From: Rapana venosa
Lineage: Eukaryota; Mollusca; Gastropoda; Neogastropoda; Muricidae
NCBI GenBank assembly: GCA_028751875.1
Contig: CM054138.1
Coordinates: 38,839,479 to 38,903,478 of the forward strand
Reading direction: 5' to 3'
DNA: 64,000 nt
Shown: positions 1 through 11,700 of the stretch, one piece after another
How positions within the stretch are numbered: the first letter of the stretch is position 1
Layout: each line of letters opens with the position of its first letter
Made by a program: the position numbers and the translations under genes
Notes under the pieces: generated by a model
What the model saw: only the letters and a program-made list of their open reading frames with translations
What the model was told of the DNA's origin: nothing
Database searches by the model: none

Positions 1-860
1 GTGTTGTGTATGTGTGTGTTTTAAATTTAATTTTGTTTTTATGTTTTAGTTTAATGGGTTTTTTTTTCATTGTGTTCATTTAAATTTATTTTGGGGTGCG
101 GTTATTGGGGGGATTAGTGGTCCGCTGTACTTTGGTTTTTGTGTGGGTTTCTGCCCTTTTAAATTTTAAGTCTTTTAATGAAACCCCCCAAAATACTTTT
201 GGGGTTTTGGAAATTTTTTTTAAGACGGTCAACCCCCGCAATTGGTTAACTTCGGTGTTGAGGGGCCCGGGCGTTTCCCCCAAAAAAACCCCCTCCCCCG
301 CTGCTGTAACTTTTAACTTGAAGTCATTGCTCCGGAAGCCCCTCCTTTTGGAATTTCCAAAATTCCCAGAAATTATGTTTTTTTGGGTTTAAAAAAAAAA
401 GGTAAAATTTGTAAGGAAATTTTAAAAAAGCCCAAAAGGATGGGAAAATTAAAGGGTTGTTTTTGAAAAAAGGAAATTGGGGAATTGAAAGGGAAAAAAA
501 ATACAAAACAAATTTTAACCCTTTGCGCCCCGATTCCCAGGAAGTAACGGGGCTCCTTTAAACCTCGGGAAGCCAAAAAATTTCTGCCCCCGTGTGCAAA
601 AACCCTTTTTTTTAAAAACAAAATCGTGGTTTTTTAAGTGTTCGCCAAAATTTGGGGGGTGGGGGGGTTTAAACGGTTTTTGGTCCAGTGAAAATTTTTA
701 AAGGGTTTTGTAGGGGGGGGAAGGGAAAAAATAAAAATGCAAGAACCTTTTCCCCTGGGCAGCCGGGGGAAAAAAAAGCTTCGCGTTTTTTTTTGAGCAC
801 CGACATTGGTTGCCCCTGGGGGTAAATTTTTTTTATTTTTTAACAAACATTTCGTGGTTT
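1..860. other. Homopolymer-inflated, low-quality contig end
   Basis: The stretch is dominated by runs of 5-9 identical bases (G, A, T and C in turn) and contains no recognisable coding sequence or repeat family. From about base 870 the texture changes abruptly to ordinary AT-rich genomic sequence. Runs of every base, rather than one simple repeat, look more like consensus error at a contig end than biology. Reading frames here are not trustworthy. Confidence 0.55.
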
Positions 861-1088
861 TAATACATATTGTTGAAAAAGGGGGGGGAATTGGGGAGGG
901 GGAGGGTGTAAGGTTTCAGGGAAATTTTTGACCTGAAAATAATGTGCTGCAGGGCACATTCCTGACCTGTGCTACACACACGACTGTGGAGAAATTTGAC
1001 CTCCTGGCCAGTCCGCGGCATAGACGCCTGAAAACGATGCCTTTTGACTGTTTTCTCATTATTACCACACTTTTGCTTTGAAACTGCA

Positions 1089-1172
1089 ATGGCAGAAACG
1101 AACAGATATGCCGATAATGAAAATAGCAAGAAGGAAAAGAAAATAGGTCTCCCGTCTGCCAAGGTTCGACAG
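1089..1172 (+). CDS. Putative first coding exon of a small RS-tail protein
   Basis: ATG in a reasonable context (CAATGG) opens 28 codons, starting MAETNRYADNENSKKEKK and ending AKVRQ at a consensus donor (CAG|GTGAGA). The exon ends in phase 0, and the next supported exon, at 13409, begins in phase 0, so the two join without frame loss. The encoded segment is charged, with a Lys-rich stretch followed by a short hydrophobic/basic motif (GLPSAKVRQ). I do not recognise the protein. The link to the exons at 13.4 and 18.3 kb rests on phase, strand and the protein-like sequence across the junction. Extra exons in the 12-kb intron cannot be excluded. Confidence 0.5.
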
Positions 1173-1207
1173 GTGAGAGCAATGGGTACACCCCCCCCCC
1201 CCCCCCC

Positions 1208-1949
1208 ACACAACACACATCCATAATTTGTGCTTTTTTGTGATGTGATGTGACCCTGTGCCACCACTACGACTACTTTAGAGACTACCAACATTAAAAT
1301 TTTGTAGGGTTACAGAAGTTCTGTGTTGTTTCGAATTTGTCACACCTGTGCTGTGACACTGGTGACAGTGTGACAGTCATGTACAATAATACACTTCTGT
1401 ACACTTAACAAACATGTGGTAGCACACGCAGATATGAAGTACAGTATAAAGGTCACATGTTGATTGAATATGACTTGTTTTCAAAAGAAAAAATAGTTAA
1501 ACAAAACTTCTGTCTCCTCAAGACATACCATAAAACAACAGGTGCTATGGGGACATTGTGTGACACATCCTTGAAGTACTATTGCACATAACCATTGGTA
1601 AACACATCAGCTGGGTATCACTTCCTTATTCGACACTAACATGCTTGAACTATTGTCAAATCCATGCAGGACTTGCTGTTTTATCATATATACGATATTT
1701 TTACCTGTGATTGGTGACAAATAAAGTGACAATGACAAGACATCTGGTGACCAGACACATAAACTTGTGCCTAAATGCAAGTACAAAGACATACCTAGCT
1801 TGTGACAAAATTTCAGCTTGATAACTTGTCATGCACACACACAATTGCCTTAGGAGTAAAGTAAGTCAGATGGAGGTAGAAAACCTTCAAAGAATTAAAA
1901 ATCTACAGGCAGTTTAGCTCCGTAGAATCCAACAACAAGAGGGTTAAAG
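1208..1949. other. Intronic DNA, no feature seen
   Basis: AT-rich sequence just after a C17 run (1191-1207), inside the first intron of the RS-tail gene model. I see no coding, RNA or recognisable repeat signal. Confidence 0.5.
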
Positions 1950-4410
1950 GAAAAAAGGCAAGCATTCAGACATGAGAAATTGAATAGATTAGTTAGAGAA
2001 AGTGACAATCCATTACTCTTTTGGAAATATTTGATAAGTATGGGATGTGGGGGAAAAGCAAAAATAGATAACGATATCAGTTTGGATGATTGGTTTGATC
2101 ATTTTAAGAAACTTTTTCAAAACAGCAGTGAGGTGTATATAGAACAGAGTGAAATAAGTGTCGTTTTGACAGAAGAAAGGCACCATGTTTTAAATAAGAT
2201 AATTTCAGAAGAGGAAGTTAAACATGCCATTACCAAACTGAAGATAGGTAAGTCATCTGGAATTGATAATATTTCAGCTGAAATGTTAAAAACTGGTGGT
2301 TAGGATGTTCATGTGTTTTTAACAAAGCTAATTAACACTATTTTTGATCAAGGAATCTACCCACTAGAATGGTCTAAGGCCATAATCATTCCAATATGTA
2401 AGAAAGGAGATTTAGATAAGGTTGATAACTACAGAAGTGTGTCTTTGTTAAGTGTTATTTCTAAATGTTACACTACAATATTGAATACAAGGTTATACTC
2501 TTGGTTAGAAGATAATGATTTAATTTCTGAAAATCAAGCAGGTTTTTGTAAGGAGCACTCGACAATTGATAATGTTTTTACATTGTTGGCAACTATTCAG
2601 AAATGCATGAGTAAGAAAGGAAGAAAGCTGTATACAGCTTTTATCGATTTCAGAAAGGCCTTTGACTCTGTGCAACATAATAAACTTTTAAAATGCATGA
2701 GAGAACAAGGTGTTGGAGGAAAGTTTTTTTGCCTGCCTGAAGGCCATGTATATTTTTATTCACTATTGTTGTGCGTGCGTGCAAAGAATGAGCTGTCAGA
2801 GATGTTTGACTGTCCAGTTGGGGTTAGACAAGGGTGTGTTTTGAGTCCTACACTATTTTCAGTTTTTATCAACCAGTTAGCAAACGATGTGAATGAAGAG
2901 GGTAAGCATGGGATCCAGGTATTGCCAGACATTATGGAACTGTTCATTCTGTTGTTTACAGATGATGTAGTGCTGTTTTCAACAACTCCTGACGGTCTCC
3001 AAAATCAATTGTATACTTTACAACCATACTGTAGTAAGATAAGCTTAAATTTAAATATTGATAAAACAAAAGTCGTGGTTTTCAGGAAAGGTGGATGTTT
3101 AGGAAAGCACGAAAATTGGCATTACAGTGGAAAGCAATTAGAGATAGTAAGCAGTTATTGCTATCTAGGATATACTTTTACAACTAGGATCAGCATTAAA
3201 AGAGGAACCAGACTTCTAGCTGTGAGAGGAAGAAAAGCTGTCATTGAACTAAAAAAAGTTTTTAGTAAATATAAGGAAATAACACCAAATGTTTTCTTAA
3301 AAATTTTTTATACCAAAATTCAGCCCATTCTGTTATATTCATCTGAAGTATGGGGCTTAAACAGACTTGATCACATTGAAAAAGTACATGTCATGGCATG
3401 TAAAAGGTTCTTGGGTGTCCCAGTGAGAACACCAAATAACATGGTATATGGAGAGTTAGGGAGGTACCCATTGTATATCAATTCTTATGTAGCTTGTTTA
3501 AGATATTGATTGAAAGTGTTGCGGATGGATGTTGAAAGGTTGTCTCATATAGCGTACAAAATGTTACTTAATTTAGACATAGCTGGCAAAAGCTGTTGGG
3601 TTTCAAAGGTAAGAGCAATTCTGTGTGGGACAGGTTTTAACATTGTATGGATGCAGCAAGGTGTTGGAGATGAAAAGATGTTTCTACGTTTGTTTAAACA
3701 GTGACTAATTGATATGTTTATCCAAGAATGGGATGGAACAATCAGAGAACGTGAAAGGTATAGCATTTATAGGTCTTTTAAAGCAATTTTTCAAAAGAAG
3801 TACATTTATGTTATGGAGATGTATTGTTTTTGCGTGGCTATTACACAGTTAAGATTTAATGTGCTTCCTATCAATAATAATGTCAACAGATATGGCGAAT
3901 CTATAAGAGACAAAAGCTGTCCTTTCTGTGTGAACAAAATAGAAAATGAATATCACTTCATATTTGATTGCAGTTTGTATACAGATTTAAGAGAGAAATT
4001 TCTTAAAGAATCAAAATGCATGACACTATCCAGATTGCTGAAAGGAACAAATGAAAATCACCGACACAATCTCTCCAGGTATGTTTTTCATGCTATGAAC
4101 AGACGAAAGAAAAGCATTTTGTAATTGTGCTGTTGTTTGTAGGCTACTCCTTGTTTCCATTATAAGCCATTGTGGTTGCTTGATGTGCCATTCTTTTGAT
4201 GATCTTATATGCATTGACTTCGTGTTTTGCTTTCAAGGTTTATCGTCTTATTGTTTTGTTTATTTGGATGATGTACTTGGTGTGATGCCACCAGGAGAGC
4301 TGGCTTAGATGGAAAATGTGATGATCTCTTTTAGCATTTTGTTTCCTTCACTTGCTTTTTGCCTTGCCCACTGTATGTATTGTGGCCAAAGGCTGTGATT
4401 AAACCTGTTC
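1950..4410 (+). mobile_element. LINE copy 1: non-LTR retrotransposon RT and C-terminal domain, 5' truncated
   Basis: One reading frame runs from about 1950 to 4124 and encodes a non-LTR reverse transcriptase. In order, it shows a fingers region (DNYRSVSLLSVISK), RT block AFIDFRKAFDSV, VRQGCVLSPTLF, the catalytic box at about 2951 and a thumb segment (VVVFRKGG). A C-terminal Cys/His knuckle follows (CPFC...EYHFIFDC, about 3920-3970). The frame is broken by three in-frame stops (TAG 2301, TGA 3507, TGA 3702), and I find no frameshift between them. The catalytic FADD is read as FTDD. ORF1 and endonuclease are missing, as expected of a 5'-truncated copy. About 280 bases of 3' UTR end near the CT-rich repeat at 4415. 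It is the same family as the copy at 6020-9808: both have a GKHG...ELFILL stretch before the catalytic box and FRKGG after it. It lies in intron 1 of the RS-tail gene, in the sense orientation. Confidence 0.9.
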
Positions 4411-4553
4411 AGAGTTCTCTCTCTCTCTCAGTCCTGTGTATGATCTGGGGGTGGGGTTGGAAACAAGACTTTGATATTGGCTTTAACTTACATATAGATC
4501 TAGATCTATCTCTCTGAATGTGGAAATAAAAATATTCTCTTCTCTGTCTCTGT

Positions 4554-4558
<5 letters not shown>

Positions 4559-4585
<27 letters not shown>
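4559..4585. repeat. (CT)n microsatellite
   Basis: About 13 CT dinucleotides, next to the 3' end of the minus-strand RTE-like LINE that follows. RTE elements commonly end in a short tandem repeat, so this may be the element's tail. Confidence 0.8.
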
Positions 4586-4588
<3 letters not shown>

Positions 4589-4589
4589 G

Positions 4590-5455
4590 TACCATCTGTT
4601 CACTTCACTGTTCACTGGTCCCGTAACCCGCCAGGGTCGTAGGGGCGCTGCATGGTGGACGAATGGTGGACCAGCTGGCTCCACTTAGCGCGGTCGTGGG
4701 CGAGTGCCTGGGTGACACTGAAGTCCTCCCCTGTCCAATCACGGATGTCGTCGGCCCACTTTCTCCTCTGTCTTCCCCTGGACTGTTCCTTGCAGGATGG
4801 TCTTTGCAAGTCCTCCTGAGCGTGTTATGTGCCCATACCATCTGAGTTTCCTCTTTTTCGCTGTGGTCAGTAGGTCTTCATAGTCCCGCACTTGTTGAGT
4901 GATCATTCTGCGGACTTCATTGTTGGTGACATGGTCCTTGTATGAGATGCCAAGGAGCCTTCTGAGGCATCTCATTTCTACTGCTTGGATCCTCCTTTGT
5001 AGGTCTGCGTTCAGTGTCCATGCCTCACATGCGTAAAGCATGATTGAGGTGACTAGCGTGTTTAGTAACTTTACCTTGGTTCCGAGGGGATGTTTCTGTC
5101 TCTCCATATGGTCTTCAGTCTTTCCATTGCTGCTGCTGTTTGTGCTGCTCTTGCTAGGATTTCGGTCTTCGATCCCTCCTCACTTATGATGGCTCCAAGG
5201 TACTTGAAATGGTCAACTGTCTCCAGTTCTTTTCCGCTGAGAGTGATCTTGGTGGTGATTGGCTGGGCACTGTTTGACATGAGCTTGGTTTTCTCGGAGC
5301 TGATTTCCATGCCGTATCGTGAGGATATTTCGTCCAGTTGCTTCACTAGGTTGGCCAGTTCCTCTTCATTTCCTGCCAGACCGTCAATGTCATCGGCAAA
5401 CCTGAGGTTGGTGATTGTTCGCCCTCCAATGCTGACTATGTACCATCTAGGTGAG
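4590..5455 (-). mobile_element. RTE-like LINE, 3' part of RT only (5' truncated, frameshifted)
   Basis: Read on the minus strand, the segment begins close to the RT catalytic box (LRFADDIDGLAG). It continues through the thumb (EISSEKTKLM, FKYLGAIISEEGS), then ACEAWTLNADLQRRIQAVEMRCLRRLLG and KLRWYGHITR. It ends with the RKWADDIRDWTG and AHDRAKWSQLV motifs typical of the RTE-type C-terminus. At least two frame changes (near 5090 and 4800) mark it as dead. Everything upstream of the catalytic box is missing, which fits truncated target-primed insertion. The + strand ORF over 5090-5602 is only its shadow. Confidence 0.88.
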
Positions 5456-5599
5456 AAAAAACCTTTGATATTGGCTTTTACCTCTAGTCTCATCTTGATC
5501 TGTCTCCCCAACTCTGGAAATACAAATTTTACTTTGACCCCAACCCCCTTTCTCTGTCTCTCTCTTTCTCCTCTCTCTCCCTGGAGGGGGCTGATCACG

Positions 5600-6015
5600 T
5601 GATGTGAAGGATAAGACGTACTGAAATTGCTCTAGTGTTTTTATGAATTAGTAACTAGATCTAAGTGGCTTTAGTTTTTCATTGTAGCATATCTGTACAG
5701 GTACAGATCTGTATACATCTGTAACTGTACAGGGCTGTCTGTGGGACATTTGTGGCAGTATTCGCCTATTTCATGTCAAAATGGGCAGAATTCAAATCTG
5801 CCATGCATACCTCCATCCTGATGCTGAAAAGCCGGTGAGACGGTGTCCTGTTAGGACTGAACCTCACCTATTTATTTGGGGAGGGGGGACTTTTATTGTG
5901 ATGTGGTGACGTAGAGACCAACCCTGAACCCCCCTCCCCTAAATGTACTGGCTGCAAGCTGAGGCAAATGAGCTTGACAGTGGTGCTGGTGGTGGTGGAC
6001 AAACAGTCACAGAGA
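5600..6015. other. No gene seen; possible 5' flank of the next LINE
   Basis: Between an antisense RTE fragment and the ORF1 region of LINE copy 2. It may include the 5' UTR of that LINE. No motif supports a firm boundary. Confidence 0.35.
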
Positions 6016-6019
6016 AGTC

Positions 6020-9000
6020 AGCGTGAAGGACCAAAACCAGTGCAGGGGTGGCTGCCAACACGCCTACGACCGTCCAGCACAGACAGGATTCCTTTCCTGC
6101 AGCAACTCCCCAGGAACTGACGCTGAACACGATGACAGCCAAAATAGAGAAGCTGGAGAACCTGTTGAAGCCTACAGTGGACAGTTCGAGAAAAGAAATA
6201 CAAGTGTTGACAGAGTGTCGGTGCTCTGAAAGAAGAAATGTGTGACCTTAGAAGAGACATGAACAATCTCAGAACTGAAAAGGTAGAACTACGACAGACA
6301 AATACAGAACTGACGGACGGAGTTGATAAGCTGGAAAAGAGAGCAGACGATGTGGAAGGACGATCACGGCGAAACAACATCATTGTTTATGGCATAGAGA
6401 AGAAAACAAATGAAAGTGGTGCTGACTGTGAGATGGCTGTGAAAAATCTCTCTGAAAAAATGGATGTAGCAGATGTCAAGTTTCACAGAGTGGCCTGTAT
6501 AAATTCTAAACCTAACTCTCCTATCATTGCCAGGTGCTGTTTTCATCAGGATAAGATTAGTATAATGAAGGCAAAAACTCTTTCTCAGTCTGTTGAGGAA
6601 ATTAGACGTAAACTGACCCCATATTTAAAGAGCACTAGAGTAGAGGGGAAACAAGTAAGAATGGTCTTTGACCATCTGATCATAAATGGTGAAAAGGTGA
6701 CCCTCAATGATCTCAAAGAAACGAATAGCTCTTTGGCTGGCCCATACACACATCCGTCCCTAGACGCAGTGCACAGGGTAGGCCTAACGAAAGTAAACCA
6801 ACACTGGTCATAGGCCTAAGTCAATTAGCCACACACGCAATACCGCTTTGCACTGTGGAGCGTGACGGAGACACATCTGGCTTTAAGAAGCAAGACAAAG
6901 ATGGGCCTGACCACGGTTTACTAGACCCAGGTCTTACACCACGAGGATTTGTCTTGTTGTAGGTGGTCCCCAAATAAAGAGCCTTCGTTAAGTGATGATC
7001 GTAGTACTGTTGAAAGCATTAACTTGCTGTCTAGTCTCATCAGTGTAAATAGTGATAGTGTCTGTTTTGATGATGTAGATCTATTGGACTGTAGTAATAC
7101 AAATGAAACAAAACTTTTTCTTTTTTGTTGTGCAACGTAAATGAGTTGCTTTCTAAACTTTCTGACAGGGATTTTGTATCTTATGTGCTTAGCTTCAATT
7201 TTATTTGCCTGACAGAAATGTTTCTGGAAAATATCCAACCAGATGTTTTTAGTGGCAATAGTTCTTCTGTAAGTCAGCAGTTAAAGTAAGTCATCAAGGG
7301 AGGCAATCTGGTGGGTTAGTTTGTTTAATAAAGCATGAGTTAGCTGCCCTTGTGAAATGTTTAGATGTTCCATAGTCTCACATTTGTGTTTTTTTCTTTG
7401 AGAAATCTCTGTTGTGTACTTTAAGAAATGTATTACTTATATGTGTGTATATCCCACCTGAAGGTTCACCTTTTTATAACACGTCTGTCATTGATAATGG
7501 AATTGCTATGCTGGAAGAATGTTTAGTAAATTGTATGGTGACATTGGATGAAGTGGGTATAATATTGTATGGAGACTTAAACAGCTCGACATAAACTTTT
7601 GTTCTTATCATGTAGCGAATGACTTTATTTCAGATTCCCATAGTAAAAGCATGTCTCTCAGTAGTAATCGTGATTCTGAAGATTCTGTTATCAATAATTA
7701 TGGTAAATTATTATTGAGTATGTGCACTGCTCTTAGTTTACATATTCTAAATGGTGTATGTAATGGCGATCTGCTAGGATGTCATACATTCATTTCTGAT
7801 GGAGGATGCAGTGTCAGTGATTATTTTTTAATGTCAGGTGATTTGTTCTCGCAGATTTTTGACTCAAGTCGTTTGTTTTTTGCTGAGCGTTCTGATACCG
7901 ATCACCTTCCTGTTGAATTACATATTAATCCAGTGTATAATACATGTGTGGTAACTGAGGAGCCAGCAGTGGTGGAAAAGTTTGTATGGTAACTGAGGAG
8001 CCAGCAGTGGTGGAAAAGTCTGTATGGGATGAAAACAAACTCTCAGTTTATAAAGAAAATCTCTGTGAAGAGAACATGTGTGAACAATTTTTAAATGCCT
8101 TTCAGATGATTGATGAGAACATTAATGAAGCTCTAGATTTGTTCAGTGGCCTCATAAAAGTCAGTGCTGTATGTATGAAGAAACAGGTTTATATCAATAA
8201 AAGTCTATCAAATGATACATGGTTTGACAATGAATGTAAAAGAATGAAATGTAGAGTCAGAAAACTTCTGAAGTCTTACAGAAAAACGTTAAAGAATGAA
8301 AACAAAAACTTGTACTGGGTCACAAGAAGGGAATATAAATACATGCTTGAAAGGAAAAAGAAAGAGTATAATAAAACATTACTTGCAGATATGATGTCTT
8401 CAATCACTTCTCGAGTTCAGTTCTGGAAGAATGTTAAGAAGGCTTCATTTAGAAAGAGTCAGCCAAAGAATAGTATATCTGTCGACAGATGGTTTCAGCA
8501 TTTTAAAACCCTGCTGGAGAAAGACTCATTAGACAACTCCATGAACACTGATGGTGACTACGAAGAAACTGAGGAAGATTTTGATTATCCCATATCTAAA
8601 GATGAAATTTTATTGGCACTTAGAAAACTTAAATATGATAAAGAAGCTGGTCCTGATAAAATCATTGGAGAATTGCTAAAAATAAAAAAAAGGTGGTGAA
8701 AATGTACTTTTTCTTCTAAAATTATTCAACAAAATCTTTGATGATGGTCTTTTTCCAGATAACTGGACTGAATCTGTTATTCTAACATTACACAAAAAGG
8801 GTGATGTTGTTAACCCTAATAACTACAGGGGAATTTCTCTTAGTGATATAAGTAGTAAGCTGTATAGTACCATCATTAATAATAGGTTACAGGAATGGGT
8901 TAAGAAAAACTACATTACAGGTGAACACCTAGCTGGTTTTAAGAGAGGTTATTCCACTATAGATCATATGTTTACTCTGCTTGCATTTGTCCAGAAACAG

Positions 9001-9808
9001 TTTGCTCATAACCGTAAGCTCTATGTAGCATTTATTGACTTTGAAAAAGCATTTGATTCTGTGAACAGAAACTTGTTATGGCCTATTCTTCTGAAAAATG
9101 GTGTGAGGGGTAAATTATTACGTTGTTTGAGAGCCATGTATCAGAATGTCAGAAGCAGAATAAGATGTGGATCTAAGCTGACCGACATAATACACTGCAC
9201 CACTGGGGTCAAACAGGGTGATGTATGTAGCCCTCTTTTGTTTTCTATATTTATCAATGAGTTAGCCATAGAAGTCATTAATAAGGGTAAACATGGTGCC
9301 ACCTTCCCCCAAGATTTCACAGAATTGTTTATTCTTCTGCTTGCTGATGATGTCATCCTGTTATCTGAAACTGTTGTAGGCTTACAAAAGCAGTTGAATA
9401 GCTTAAGCTGTGCTGCAACAGTACTTGATCTTAAGGTTAATCTGAATGAGTAATATTGTTGTATTCAGAAAAGGTGGTTATTTAGCTGCTCATGAAAAAT
9501 GGCTGTACAATGGAAAAGTCATGCCTGTGATTAATGTATATAAATATTTAGGAATCTGTTTTCCTGCAAGCATAGTTTCACAACTGCATGTAAAGATCTG
9601 GCAAGTCGAGGTAAACGAAGCTTGTTAATTGTTTTGAAAAAAATATGATTATTGAATAATAATGCTTTTGACTTGTTTATTAAGATATTTGATGCACAAA
9701 TACAACCCACTGTGTTATATGGCGCGGAAGTTTTGGGACTGGATGCAGCTGTAACACATTGTAAATCAGTACACCTCTTTGCTTTAAAGCAATTTTTAGG
9801 CTTAGATA
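6020..9808 (+). mobile_element. LINE copy 2: ORF1, endonuclease and RT, nearly full length but broken
   Basis: ORF1 (about 6048-6813) has a heptad-rich coiled coil (EKLENLL, LRTEKVELRQTNTELTDGVDKLEKR) and then the ORF1p motif RSRRNNIIVYGI. A frameshift lies near 6225. The AP-endonuclease domain follows in pieces: VNELLSKLSD and FICLTEMFL (about 7140-7230), CVYIPPEGS with GDLNS (about 7440-7585), and SDYFL with SDTDHLPV (about 7820-7915). The RT runs from about 8020, with EAGPDKIIGELL, AFIDFEKAFDSVN (9030), VKQGDVCSPLLF (9210) and LLADDVILL (9340). It stops after VHLFALKQFLGLD, where antisense LINE DNA begins. At least four frame changes show it is inactive. RT similarity to the copy at 1950-4410 makes them one family. 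I do not assign a clade. Confidence 0.9.
7949..8024 (+). repeat. 38-bp tandem duplication inside LINE copy 2
   Basis: Two adjacent 38-base copies (7949-7986 and 7987-8024) differ at one base (TTTGTA versus TCTGTA). Because 38 is not a multiple of 3, the duplication shifts the frame between the endonuclease and RT parts. Confidence 0.95.
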
Positions 9809-9810
9809 GA

Positions 9811-10137
9811 CTGTTTGTTAAAAATTCAATCAGCCAACAAACAAGTTGATAGTCTATGTCAAATTTTGAAAGTATTTTGTGAACAAGAACATGAGGCTGC
9901 ATTGTATTGAAAGCTGAACTACAGTCAGCAAACAATATTCTGGCAACCAGTACAGGTAAATCTAATTGATGAAGATATTTTGTTGGAAAAATGCGCTGTG
10001 GTCTGTTTGTTAAAAAATCAATCAGCCAACAAACAAGTCGATAGTCTACGTCAAATTTTGAAAGTATTTTGTGAACAAGAACATGAGGCTGCATTGTATT
10101 GAAAGCTGAACTAAAGTCAGCAAACAATATTCTGGCA
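9811..10137 (-). repeat. Duplicated 135-bp RT segment within the antisense LINE
   Basis: Bases 9811-9945 and 10002-10137 are near-identical copies separated by about 56 bases. Each encodes, on the minus strand, the ADFSSAFNTMQPHVL...CWLI(D/E)FLTN segment. They differ at several positions, so the duplication is not very recent. Confidence 0.93.
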
Positions 10138-10436
10138 TGAGAGTCAGGTGTTTCTAAGTGGTTGTACAACTTGTTCAAAAGGAACAGTTTGGCATCTTCG
10201 ACACCTCATTCTGTCATGTAGGAAAACTGTAGCGGGTCAAGATCTTTCTCTGTAGCTGAAAGAATGTGAGATTTTATGATTTTTTCTAATGTTTTCATCA
10301 CAAGTGATGTGAGGGCTACAGGTCTGAAATCATTAGGCTGAGAAGGATTTGGTTTCTTTGGAAGAGGTATTACATTGGAAGTCTTCCAAATAACTGGTAT
10401 CTGGCTAGTGTCCAGCGAGGCTTGGAACAGGTTTAT

Positions 10437-10552
10437 TTATTTATTTAATTTATTTAATTCTTTTATATCGAGGATAATGGAATAAGCACTTATGTGCTTT
10501 TTTACATCCAGTCCCCGTCTGTATGCGGTTTTGTAAATTTGACATCTGTTCC
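10437..10552 (-). mobile_element. SINE-A, 5'-truncated copy nested in LINE
   Basis: Contains only the 3' part of SINE-A: the stretch around CATCTGTTCCC, the CCAGTCCCCGT region, the GTGCTTATTCCATTATCC tail (all read in reverse here) and an A/T-rich end. It interrupts the LINE RT between FQHL and FQASL. A short ACCTG direct repeat on both sides is compatible with a target-site duplication. Confidence 0.85.
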
Positions 10553-11204
10553 CAGGTGCTGAAAGATGCTGGCAAGCTCATTAGTGCAGAACTGAAGGGT
10601 TCTGCTGCATATACCATCTGGTCCAGGAGATTTGTTGATATTTATTACCTTGAAGTGTTTACAAATAGCTGTTTCATCAACAATGACACCACTCTGAAAG
10701 GGTAGAGATTGCTTTAGGCCATTTATTTCATCTGAAAAATCATGCTTTTCGAAGCGAGTAAAACATGCATTTAAATGGTCTGGTAAGTTGTTATCACAGA
10801 CCCCCTGGAGACTAATCTTCGATCTATGTGGGGCAGCTACCATGTTTACTGCTGACATATTTTTTACTCCCTGCCAGGCAGCACGAAAATTGTTCCTGCA
10901 AACTTTTCATCTGTCTTATTTTTATAGTCATGTCTAGCCTGTGCAACAGCAGCTTTAACTTCTTTATTCACTTGTTTCTTTTGTTCTTCTGTGCCTGTTT
11001 AAAATACTACTTTCTTTTGTTTAATACATGTTTCAGGTCCTTTGTAACCCATGGTTCATTATTGGAGAAGAAGGGTGTTGTTGATTGAATTAAAGATTAG
11101 AATACATGGTCAAGTACAGCTGTGACAAATAAATGTAACACAAATCCCCAGTGGGAAACTAACAACCACTGGGGAAAAATAGAAACCCCCACCCCCAAAC
11201 TTAT

Positions 11205-11700
11205 GATGTCATAATAACAATATATCTAATTCTAAAGGCTTTGCGAAATTAAAAGCCCAGTTGCTAATGGCTTTAGGATTATTATATCCAAGGAGTAAAC
11301 AGAGTCTAAATGCATTAGACTGGTTAGTGTAATTTGATGGGATATATTTTTGCCTAATGTCATTAAAGTCAGGACAACATAAGACAAAGTGTACTTCATT
11401 TTCTGTTGCTTCATTGCATAAAAGGCATGTTCTATCAGATTCACTAATCATTCTTTATCTAAGTTTATGAATATTTATATCTGACACACCCATTCTGAAT
11501 TTAGCCATTATTTTTTTTAATGCATATATATCCGTTTCAAGCTTTACATAAGGTTTGATGTCATGTAAGCTTATAAATTGTCTATAAGTTCTACATCTAT
11601 CACTAGATTGTATATGGCCATTGCACCACTGCTGATGCCAGTAAATCAGTCTTTGTTTAAAACAACAATGAACTCTTGGGTTTCCAACTCCTTGATTTAT
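11205..11700 (-). mobile_element. LINE C-terminal fragment (Cys/His knuckle), same style as LINE copy 1
   Basis: Minus-strand translation gives FKQRLIYWHQQW near 11650. It continues to the knuckle CLLCNEATENEVHFVLCC and then PDFNDIRQKYIP near 11400-11360. This lines up with the C-terminal part of LINE copy 1 (CPFC...ENEYHFIFDC...LREKF). Frameshifts are present. It is a 5'-truncated, antisense relict in the RS-tail gene intron. Confidence 0.78.

Larger units (their letters stand above)
9808..11090 (-). mobile_element. L2/CR1-like LINE RT, N-terminal half, antisense, rearranged
   Basis: On the minus strand, from about 11090 downward: NEPWVTK, then a linker (DNNLPDHLNACFTRFEKHDF), then KSPGPDGICSRTLQF (RT block 1). 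The SINE insertion at 10437-10552 follows, then PLPKKPNPSQPNDFRPVALTS and the FADFSSAFNTMQPHVLVHKIL block with LVCWLIDFLTNRPQR. Frameshifts and a stop near 10210 show decay. The element stops abruptly at about 9808, where it abuts LINE copy 2 in opposite orientation. The RT style (DFSSAFNT, FLTNRPQR) fits the L2/CR1/Rex1 group from general knowledge. The catalytic FADD region and C-terminus are missing. Confidence 0.82.

Noticed and set aside
4440..5590. Possible direct repeat flanking the RTE-like copy (TTGATATTGGCTTTWAC near 4471 and 5463)
   Set aside because: The similarity is short and diverged and extends into CT-rich sequence; I could not establish a target duplication.
5090..5602. 170-codon + strand ORF
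   Set aside because: A shadow of the minus-strand RTE-like RT, which has the recognisable FADD and thumb motifs.
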